From a virus, in IMG/VR virus record IMGVR_UViG_3300030107_006102, positions 1 to 41,051 of that record: DNA of 41,051 nt, one strand, 5' to 3'. A program made the position numbers and the translations under genes. This document shows positions 16,903 to 26,600 of this stretch, piece after piece (position 1 is the stretch's first letter; each line of letters opens with the position of its first letter). The notes beneath the pieces are model-generated. The model made no database searches, was not told the DNA's origin, and saw only the letters and a list, made by a program, of their open reading frames with translations.

Positions 16903-19047
16903 ATGGCTAAAGTAGGAATAAATACGGGAACCTCGGCAAATGCTGGCGATGGCAGTACTTTGAGAGCAGGTGCTAATATTATTAATGCTAATTTTGATGA
17001 ATTATATACTGCTTTAGGTGATGGTAATAATCTGGCACCTGGTATTGTTACTTCTATTGTTGCTGGAACAAATATATCTGTTACTGGTACTGGTCAAGTA
17101 ACAATTAATTCTAGTGCTGCTGGAGTAACTGATGGTGATAAAGGAGACATTACAGTTGCTAACTCTGGAGCAGAATGGACAATTGATAATAATACTATTG
17201 GTTTAGATGAATTATCGGCAACAGGAACAGCAAGTAATACAACATTTTTAAGAGGTGATAATACTTGGGGAACACCTGCAGGAGGAGGTGGAATATCGGA
17301 TGGTGACAAAGGAGATATTGTAGTTACTAACTCTGGAGCACTTTGGACAATTGAAAATGATGCTGTAAATGCTGATAAACTTGCTGATACTGCAGTAACT
17401 GCGGGTTCTTATACTAGTGCAAATATTACTGTTGATGCTCAAGGTAGATTAACTGCAGCAGCTGCAGGAGCACAGCAGTCAGTTATTGTACCTGTAGCAT
17501 ATGCTCATATTACCAATAATAATGCTGGCACTGACACCAACATGTCTCATGGTGCCTATAATAGTAGTAATGGTGATATGGTATTCACCTTTGACAGTGC
17601 TATGGCTGATGCAAATTATTATGTATTAGCAGAAAGAGAGCAATTTGATACTCACACTGTAAGTATTATGGGTAAGGGCACTAATGGATTTACTGCAAGA
17701 TGGTTAGATAATGCAGGAACAAGTCCATTAGATCCTGCTACTTTCCCTGGTGTTCTTTTAGTATATGCTTCCACACCAACAACTTCAGTTGGTTCTGGTG
17801 GTGGACTTAGTAATATTATAGAAGATACTACACCTCAGTTAGGAGGAAACTTAGATGGTAATAGTAAGAGTGTTTATGGTGTAGGTATAGTAACTGCGAC
17901 AGAATTAGATATTTCTGGTAAGGTAGATATAAATGATAATTTAAATGTTGCTGGTTTTTCTACATTTGCTGGTATAACAACAGTAACTGGTAAGACTTTA
18001 TTTGCAGAACAAGCAGTTTTATCTGGTATTTCTACATTTGCAACTCATATACTTGCTGATGAATATGTATTTGTAGGAACAGGAAATACTCAACCATTAT
18101 TTACTCCTGGTGGATATGGTGGTAGGGTCTATGTTCGAGGAACAACTTCGGGAGATTCAGCTATTTCATTGAGACTTGATAATACCATTGTAGGTGGACC
18201 AATGTTAATATTTGGTAAGAGTCGTGGTGGTACTTATAATAACGATATTGTTCAAGATGGAGATCAGGTAGGACAAATATTGTTTACTGGTGCTGATGGT
18301 ACAGATCTGAATACTACTGCAGCAACGATAACGGGAAAAATAGATGGAACACCAACACAAAATGGTATGCCCACTAGTTTAATATTTATGACTAGTAGTA
18401 ACAACGGAGAAAGACTCCGCATAGGACCAGTAGGTCAAATTGGTCTTAGTGGTGCTAACTATGGAACAAATGGTCAAGTATTAACCAGTAAAGGTCCAAG
18501 TACTGCTCCTCACTGGACATCTGCTAGTGGAGTAAATGAGGTTGACCAATGGTATAATACTACTGACACAGCAAATATTACACCTGCAACTGTAATAGTT
18601 CAGTGGCCTAATGCTTTAAGAGCAGGAGCTGCAAATGGTAATTTTGCTGTAAAGGGAACGGGAATGACTCTCACAGCAGGGGAAGTTTGGTCATTTCCTT
18701 CAACTGGATATTGGCAAATTACATACAATCTTTTAACTACTGGTATTCCTACTGGTAATACTGTTAATCATGGATGGCAGATGACTACCAATAATGCTAC
18801 ATATGTTCCTCATATTCAACAATCGAATGATCCTGATAGCAACAACATCGTTCAAGTTTCAGGTACTAATATGATTAGAATAACTGATACTGATAATGAT
18901 AAAGTAAAATTCTTTGTTTATTGTACAGGTAATAATTTTGGAGGTGGTGGTACTTACACTGTTATGGGTGGAGACCAGACATCAGATGCTACAGATGCAC
19001 AATTTTCTGCATCAGGTTGGAGTTTTGTTAAATTATGCGATATTTAA
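16903..19047 (+). CDS. Tail-fibre-like structural protein with putative C1q/TNF-like C-terminal domain (714 aa)
   Basis: The N-terminus (M-A-K-V-G-I-N-T-G-T-S-A-N-A-G-D-G-S-T-L near 1-20, then N-I-I-N-A-N-F-D-E-L-Y-T-A-L-G) is the attachment-type start seen in many marine T4-like phage fibres. Residues 77-99 and 133-155 hold a near-identical duplicated D-G-D-K-G-D-I-x-V-x-N-S-G-A-x-W-T-I motif. The middle (about 330-420) has trimeric-fibre-like repeats with V-T-A-T-E-L-D-I-S-G and N-V-A-G-F-S-T-F-A-G. The last 155 residues (N-F-A-V-K-G-T-G-M-T-L, G-Y-W-Q-I-T-Y-N, ending S-G-W-S-F-V-K-L-C-D-I) have the strand pattern and 'F-V-K-L' ending of C1q/TNF-like jelly rolls, a common receptor-binding head. 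Likely role: trimeric fibre contacting the host. It sits between the 7-like gene and gene 8, which are adjacent in T4. The jelly-roll call is inference. Confidence 0.65.
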   Translation: MAKVGINTGTSANAGDGSTLRAGANIINANFDELYTALGDGNNLAPGIVTSIVAGTNISVTGTGQVTINSSAAGVTDGDKGDITVANSGAEWTIDNNTIGLDELSATGTASNTTFLRGDNTWGTPAGGGGISDGDKGDIVVTNSGALWTIENDAVNADKLADTAVTAGSYTSANITVDAQGRLTAAAAGAQQSVIVPVAYAHITNNNAGTDTNMSHGAYNSSNGDMVFTFDSAMADANYYVLAEREQFDTHTVSIMGKGTNGFTARWLDNAGTSPLDPATFPGVLLVYASTPTTSVGSGGGLSNIIEDTTPQLGGNLDGNSKSVYGVGIVTATELDISGKVDINDNLNVAGFSTFAGITTVTGKTLFAEQAVLSGISTFATHILADEYVFVGTGNTQPLFTPGGYGGRVYVRGTTSGDSAISLRLDNTIVGGPMLIFGKSRGGTYNNDIVQDGDQVGQILFTGADGTDLNTTAATITGKIDGTPTQNGMPTSLIFMTSSNNGERLRIGPVGQIGLSGANYGTNGQVLTSKGPSTAPHWTSASGVNEVDQWYNTTDTANITPATVIVQWPNALRAGAANGNFAVKGTGMTLTAGEVWSFPSTGYWQITYNLLTTGIPTGNTVNHGWQMTTNNATYVPHIQQSNDPDSNNIVQVSGTNMIRITDTDNDKVKFFVYCTGNNFGGGGTYTVMGGDQTSDATDAQFSASGWSFVKLCDI
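17131..17367 (+). repeat. Duplicated 23-residue motif in the fibre gene, 168 nt apart
   Basis: Copies begin at 17131 and 17299, both encoding D-G-D-K-G-D-I-[TV]-V-[AT]-N-S-G-A-[EL]-W-T-I-[DE]-N. The 56-residue spacing indicates a two-repeat shaft segment. Confidence 0.75.
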
Positions 19048-19066
19048 ATTTACTTCACATTATATT

Positions 19067-19074
19067 GATAAATA
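19067..19074 (+). promoter_or_regulatory. Candidate late promoter (GATAAATA) upstream of gene 8
   Basis: GATAAATA lies in the 46-nt gap between the fibre gene and gene 8, 20 nt before the gene 8 start, one mismatch from the T4 late consensus. A transcript would begin near 19080. Confidence 0.6.
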
Positions 19075-19093
19075 AAAAGAAAACTGTTTAACA

Positions 19094-20650
19094 ATGGCGG
19101 CCATAATAACTGATCAGATAAGAATATTGAATGCAAAGAACTTTGTTGCAGGTGTAACTACGGGTACTAATGCATATTATTCTTTTATAGGTCTACCTAA
19201 TCCTACCGATCTTCAAAGTGATTGGGATAGTAATCCTCCATCACCTAAAGATAATTTTGAAGAAGAGGATGAATATTGGGATAGTATGATTGCATTGAAA
19301 AAGATTAATGCAGGTGATGTTAGACAGGTTGTGAGAAGAAGAGTATGGTCTTCTGGAACTACTTATGATATGTACAGAAATGATTATAGTAGATCAAATA
19401 TTGCAAAGATTTCTGGAGCAACTAATTTATATTCTGCTTCATATTATGTTGTTAATAGTGATTATAGAGTTTATGAGTGCCTTCAAAATGGCACAGATCC
19501 TGAAAATCCTGATGGAAAACCTTCTTTAGATGAACCAACATTTACTGATCTAGAACCAAGGTCTGCTGGTAGTAGTGGTGATGGTTATATTTGGAAATAT
19601 CTTTATACTATTAAACCAGGTGATATTGTAAAGTTTGAGTCTACTGATTTTATTCCTACTCCTCCAAATTGGACTACTAGTACTGATGATGCTCCTGTTA
19701 GAGCTAATGCAGTTGATGGTTCAATTAAAATTGTTACTATTACTAATCGTGGTGTTGGTTTAGGAACTGCAGGTGAAACTTATACTAGAGTTCCTATTAA
19801 AGGTGATGGTACAGGAGCAGAATGTACGATTGTTATTAATGCTGAATCAAAAATTGGAACTATAGAAATTTCTAGTCAAGGTTCTGGTTATACTTTTGGT
19901 AGTGTAGATTTGATTGCAGGTGGCGTTCCTACTGGTACAACAATACCTACCTTTGATGTTATTGTATCTCCTCCAGGAGGTCATGGATATGATGTTTATA
20001 GAGAACTTGGTGCATACAATGTTCTTTTATATTCTAGAATTGAAAATGATATCGAAAACCCTGATTTTATTACAGGCAATCAAATAGCAAGAGTTGGAGT
20101 AGTTGAAAATCCAAAAGTTCCTGGAAGTCTTACAGAGAATTTAAGTATTGATAAAGCAAGTGCTTTAAATGCTCTTAGATTGACTGGTATTGGATATAGT
20201 ACTGCTACATTTACACCAGATTCTTATGTTACTCAAACCATAGGAACAGGACAGACTGCAGCAGGAAGAGTTGTAAGTTATGATCAAACTACAGGTGTTT
20301 TGAAGTATTGGCAAGATAGAACAGTTGCAGGATTTAATACTGTAGGAACTGCTCAAACCAATCCAACTTATGGTTATGAGTTGTATCAGTTTACAAGTAC
20401 TCCATCTGGAAATGGAAATATTACCATTGTTCCATCAAGTGGTTCAAACTTAGGTATTGATACTACTTTTACAGGTATAAGTACCTCAATAAATAATAAG
20501 ACATATTACCTTGGTCAATTCTTTAATAATGGCCTTGCATCTCCTGAAGTTAAACAGCATTCAGGAAATATAATATATGTTGATAACAGACCTTCTATTA
20601 CTAGGTCTGCTAACCAAAAAGAAGATATCAAAGTTATTTTGCAGTTCTAA
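19094..20650 (+). CDS. 8: Baseplate wedge subunit gp8
   Basis: 518 residues against 334 in T4 gp8. The ends match well. The C-terminus K-Q-H-S-G-N-I-I-Y-V-D-N-R-P-S-I followed by N-Q-K-E-D-I-K-V-I-L-Q-F parallels T4 R-H-S-G-E-M-I-Y-M-E-N-R-P-P-I...I-N-I-L-F-T-F. The middle has G-D-G-Y-I-W-K-Y-L-Y-T-I near residue 165 (T4 G-D-G-Y-V-W-E-Y-L-F-E-I), and V-V-R-R-R-V-W (T4 V-I-P-R-R-D-W). gp8 dimers join the wedge and connect gp7 and gp10. Most extra length comes from an inserted stretch at about 210-280 with the G-S-G-Y module (I-E-I-S-S-Q-G-S-G-Y-T) also found in neighbouring proteins. The start ATG follows a late octamer; no clear SD. Confidence 0.9.
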   Translation: MAAIITDQIRILNAKNFVAGVTTGTNAYYSFIGLPNPTDLQSDWDSNPPSPKDNFEEEDEYWDSMIALKKINAGDVRQVVRRRVWSSGTTYDMYRNDYSRSNIAKISGATNLYSASYYVVNSDYRVYECLQNGTDPENPDGKPSLDEPTFTDLEPRSAGSSGDGYIWKYLYTIKPGDIVKFESTDFIPTPPNWTTSTDDAPVRANAVDGSIKIVTITNRGVGLGTAGETYTRVPIKGDGTGAECTIVINAESKIGTIEISSQGSGYTFGSVDLIAGGVPTGTTIPTFDVIVSPPGGHGYDVYRELGAYNVLLYSRIENDIENPDFITGNQIARVGVVENPKVPGSLTENLSIDKASALNALRLTGIGYSTATFTPDSYVTQTIGTGQTAAGRVVSYDQTTGVLKYWQDRTVAGFNTVGTAQTNPTYGYELYQFTSTPSGNGNITIVPSSGSNLGIDTTFTGISTSINNKTYYLGQFFNNGLASPEVKQHSGNIIYVDNRPSITRSANQKEDIKVILQF

Positions 20651-20656
20651 GTAATC

Positions 20657-23600
20657 ATGCCACAGCAAACCAATCTAGATGTATCGCCATATTTTGACGA
20701 TTATAACCCTGCTGATGATTTTTATCGGGTATTATTTAAACCTGGGTATCCTGTACAGGCACGAGAGTTAACTACTCTTCAGTCTATACTGCAAAATCAG
20801 ATTGAGAAATTTGGTAGGCATTTCTTTAAGGATGGTGCAAAGGTAATACCTGGAAATACTAGTTATAATGATGATTATCGTTGTATACAATTAAACAATA
20901 CTTATCAAGGTGTTCCTGTAGTTGCTTATGCGGATCAATTAGTTGGTACTAAAATTACAGGAGAATCTTCAGGTGTAACTGCAGTTGTTAATAAAGTATT
21001 GGCAGATCAAGATTCGGAAAATGGCAATTTAACATTATATGTAAATTATATTGGTTCAAGTACTAGAAATAATTCTACTATTACTTTTGCAGATGGTGAA
21101 GAATTATCTTCAGATACTACAATTACTTCTGGATTATTGGGTAATACTGCTATAACTGCAGGATCACCTTTTGGAGTTACTATTTCAGAAAATGCTGCTG
21201 CAACTGGGTCTTCATTCTCTATTCAAGAAGGTGTATATTTTGTTAGAGGTCAATTTGTCCAATGCCAAGCAGAAACTCTTATATTAGATCAATATTCTAG
21301 TACTCCTAATTATAGAATTGGATTTTTTGTAAATGAAGAAATAATTACTTCAGATTTAGATGAATCTTTAACTGATAATTCTCAAGGATATAATAATTAT
21401 GGTGCTCCTGGTGCAGATAGATTAAAAATATCTTTAAGTCTTTTTAAAAAGAGTTTAAATGATAATAATGATACTAATTTTATTGAATTAGGTGCTCTTA
21501 ATGAAGGAGTATTAAAATCTACACCTAGAGAAGGATTTGGTGTAGGACCAAATGGTGGTGTATTTTACAAAGATTTAGAAGATACTTTAGCTAAAAGAAC
21601 TTATGAAGAATCTGGTGATTATTATGTAAAACCATTTTTCACTACTTTAAGAAATTCATTAAACGATAATATTGGTAATAATGGAATGTTCCAAGAAGGG
21701 CAAATTACTCCTTCAGGAAAAACACCATCTGATAATGTATTGATTTATAATATTTCTGGTGGTAACGCATATGTTAAAGGATATAAAATTGAGACTAATC
21801 AACCAACATTATTAGATGCTGATAAACCAAGAACTACAAAAATAATTAAGGATGAAGGCATACTTTATAATACAGGTGCTACTCTTAAAGTAAATAGAAA
21901 TTATGGTGCTCCTATAGTTGGAGTCGGTAATACATATGTTCTAAGTTTAAGAGATTTAAGGACTGTTGCAAACCAAGAAACAAATCCAGGAACCGAAATC
22001 GGAGTAGCAAGAGTATATGATTATAATTTAGAATCTGGTGGTTATGATGTTGCAAATACTAATTTAAATCAGTGGGATATTTCTTTATATGATATTCAAA
22101 CATATGTTAATGTAACAATAAATGAACCAATTGATTTAAGTGTACCTGCTTATGTTAAAGGTGAAAATAGTGGAGCAACTGGTTTTCTTAGAAATGCTGT
22201 CTCTAATTCTACAGCATTAACACTTTATGAGGTTAATGGTGAGTTTATTGAAGAAGAACAACTAATATTCCCAGGTAAAAATGATAATGGAACATCTGTA
22301 TCAAGGATTATTACTGCAGTTGATGTTAAAAGTATTAGTGATGTAAAATCTGTATTTGGTAAAGTTGGTGGAGGAAATACATTCTCTGCTGATATAATAC
22401 AGTCTGTTGGATCTGTAATTGGTATTGCTAGTATTACTGCTGCTTCAAGCGGTTTTAGTACTATTACAAGTACCAATGAACTATTTCCAGGTACTCTTGT
22501 ATCAGTAAATAATTTACTTAAATTTAGTAATACTGCTCAATCAGATTATCCAACTTATGGTCAAGTTACTTCAGTTGGAACTAATACTGTTACAGTAAGA
22601 GCAGTTGCAGATGTAACTGGAGTAGTTAACGGTAATTTACCAACTACAGATTTGCAAGTTACTGATTTGCAAGTTTTAACAACTGAATTGGAATCATCTT
22701 CAGATGATACTCTTTATACTGAACTTCCTAAAGAGAATATTGCAACAGTTGATAATAGTAAAGGTAATATAACAATAAGAAGGAAATATACTGTTGATAT
22801 TGAGAATAATCAATTAAAATCAAATACTATTCCTACTACAGGAACTAATGAAACATTCTTACCATTTGATGAGGAAAGATATGTTCTTATTAGATCTGAT
22901 GGTACTACAGAATCTTTAACTGCAGATCAGTTTATCTTTACTGGTGGAACAGAATTACAAATTTATGGATTAGGTTCTGATAATACTGATGCTACTTTAC
23001 TTACATCAATATCTAAAGTTAAACCTACTTCAAAGGAGAAGATTAGAAATAGAGTTAATTCTATTATTGTTGATAAGTCTACTATTGGTGGTTCTGGTAC
23101 TAATATTTCTGGTATTGGTTCAACTACTTTAAATGATGGATTAGAGTATGGTAATTATCCTTGGGGAACTAGAGTTCAGGATGAAGTTATATCTTTGAAT
23201 ACTCCTGATATTATTAAAGTTCATGGTGTATTTGAATCATCTACTATTAATGCTGCTTCTGCACCTACTGCTGTATTATCTTCTATTACAAGTGCATCTA
23301 CTACTACAGCAGAGTTTATACTTGGAGAACAAATAATAGGGCAAAATAGTGGAGCAATTGCTATTGTTGCTGAGATATTAACAGCATCACAAATTAGTTT
23401 TATCTATGAAAATGAAAAAGTTTTTACAGAAGGTGAAATTTTAGCAGCAACAGAATCATTAATTCAAGGTAATGTAACTAGTTTACAAGGTACTAGTTTC
23501 AATATTTCTGATGAATATGAATTTGATAATGGACAGGAAGGAAGTTTCTATAATTATGGATTTCTTACTAGAAATTCAAATGTTGATGCACCTACTCGTC

Positions 23601-26600
23601 AATTAAAAATTTATTTTGAAAATGCATACTATGATCCTACAGATACTGGTGATGTAACTACGGTAGAATCTTATAGGAATTTTGATTATTCTACAGAAAT
23701 TCCATCAGTTAATGGAATTAGGAATAGTGATATTATTGATATAAGACCTAGAGTTTCTACTTATACCGTTGGAGTAGATAGTCGTTCTCCTCTTGAATTT
23801 GATGGTAGAACATTTAATGGTGCTGGTAATTCTGCTGGTGCTATGCTCCAATCAGATGGATCTATTTTAACCACTTATTCATATTATCAAGGAAGAATAG
23901 ATAGAATTTTTGTTAATAAAGAAGGTATTTTCCAAGTAGTATATGGAACACCTGCAGATAGACCTAGTTCACCTCTTCCTATAGATGATGCTATAGAAAT
24001 TGCAACAGTTAGTCTTCCTGCATATTTGTATGATGTACAGGATGCTTCTGTGAAATTCTTAGAATATAAGAGATATCAAATGAAGGATATCCATAATATT
24101 GCAACTAGAGTTAAGAATTTAGAGTATTATACTGCATTATCATTATTGGAAACTAATACTGCCAATATGTTTGTTTCAGATGCAAATGGATTGAATAGAT
24201 TTAAGTCTGGTTTCTTTGTGGATAATTTCTCTGATTTTATTACTCAAGAATTAAATCAAGGAGTTAAAAATAGTATTGATCCACAAATTGGAGAATTGAG
24301 ACCATCTCATTATACAACTGCGGTTGACCTTATGACTGGTCCTGTAGAAAATAATATTCCTAATCAAGATAAGAATTTTGAGACTCCTCAAGGTTTGAAT
24401 ATTAGAAAAAATGATGGTATTATTACTTTAGATTATGGTGAAGTTGAGTGGCAAAAGCAGACTTTTGGAACTAGAACTGAAAGCGTAACACCATATGTTG
24501 TTGCTTATTGGAGAGCAAATTTAGAATTAAATCCATCTTCTGATACATGGGTTGATCAAACTAGATTAGATGCTCGTATTATTAATAGAGAAGGTAATTT
24601 TGCTGAAACAATAGCAGAACTATCTCAAACTAGAGGATTTAACCCTCAAAATGGATTTGGTCAAACTGTATGGAATTCGTGGAATAACTTCTGGGCTGGT
24701 AACTCCAGAACTTGGAATGATGTAGATACCCGACGAACGGCTGAAAGAAGGGGTAGATGGATTTTTAACAGGAGAAGAGTAGTAACTCGTCTTATGACAT
24801 CTGAAGATGGAACTAGAACAAGAACTGGAACCAGAATGCAGGTTAGGGAGCAGTTTGAGACTGAATCTCAAGGAGATAGAGTTATAAGTAGAGAGTTAAT
24901 TCCTTTCATGAGATCTAGGAATGTTGAGATTACTGCAAACGCATTAAAACCTTTAACTCAACTATATGCTTTCTTTGATTCTATAAATGTTTCTGAGTAT
25001 TGTGTACCTAAATTACTTGAAATTAATATGATTGATGGTACATTCCAAGTTGGAGAAACTGTTCAGGGAACAATGCAAACAACTTGGAGTGGTGGTACTG
25101 GACCAACAAATCTAATTACTTTTAGAGTTGCTCAAGCAAATCATAAAGAAGGTGAGTATAATATTCCAACTAGTACTTATAAGGATAATCCTTATACTCT
25201 ACAACCACTTTCGTCTGCATATTCTTCTACTTCCACTTTATTGAATGTAGATACTTTCTCATTATCTAATATTAATCAACCAGAATTTAATGGTTATGTT
25301 CAGAATCAAATGATTTTGGTTGGACAAACAAGTGGTGCTCAAGCAAGAATAAGTAATGTCAGACTTATTTCTGATATTTCTTCTTGGCTTCAAGGTTCAT
25401 TCTTTATTCCTGATAATAATAGAAATCCTTCTGCACCTAGATTTGAAACTGGTAATAAGTTGTTTAGACTTACTAGCGATATTGATAATACTATGAAATC
25501 TTCTACTAGAGCAGAAGAGGAATATAGAGCAGAAGGATTCCATGATGTGGTTCAGGAAACTATTATTTCTACAAGAAATGCTACTGTAGAAATGACAGAT
25601 GTTTCTCAAACTGAAAATATATCAAGAGTACTTAACAGTAGAAGAGTTTCTGATAGTGGTTGGCAAACTATTAGTCAAAGATTTTTGGGAGATCCACTTG
25701 CTCAAACATTTAATGTTGAGGATGAAACAGGAGTATTCTTAACAAGAGCTGATGTTTACTTTAGATCTAAAGATGATATGGAGGTTCCTGTCAACTTCTC
25801 TATCAGAACAGTAACTAATGGTATTCCAAATAAAGTAATAGTTCCAGGAACAGAAATTAATTTAAATCCTGAAGAGGTTAATATTTCTAGTGATGGTTCA
25901 TTTGCAACTACTTTCCAACTTAAATCTCCTGTTTATTTTGAAGGAAATCAAGAATATGCTATGGTCTTGATGAGTAATTCTGCGAAATATGAAGTTTATA
26001 TTTCTAGAGTAGGGGAGAATGATTTAATTACTGATGCTTTTGTAGGACAGCAACCATTCGCTGGTTCTTTATTCAAGTCACAGAATGCTTCTACATGGGA
26101 ACCAAGTCAGTGGGAAGATCTTAAGTTTACTCTTTATAGAGCAGACTTTAATCCATTATCAGGTAGTATAGATTTTTATAATCCTGAACTTGCTGCAGGA
26201 AATAATCAACTTCCATTACTTGATAATAATGCATTATCATTTACTTCAAGAGAATCGAGAGTTGGTTTAGGAACTACTGTTGTTGATGGTGGTCTTAAAG
26301 TTGGTAATTTGATTATACAAGCAGGAACTAGTGCTTCAGGAAATTTAGCAGGATTTGCAGGAACTGTTACTTCTTTAAGTATTGCTAATGCTGGTATTGG
26401 TTATACTCCTAATGCTGGTACTTTAACCTATAATAATGTTGATTTAGTTACTGTAACTGGTGGTGGAAGAGGAGGAAAAGCTAATGTTACTATTGGTGAT
26501 GGAGTTATTACTGGTGCTGTTATTTCAAATGAAGGTGGTGGTGGATATCAGGTAGGTGATATTGTTGGTATTGCTACTTTAGGAAGTGCTGCAGTTGGAA

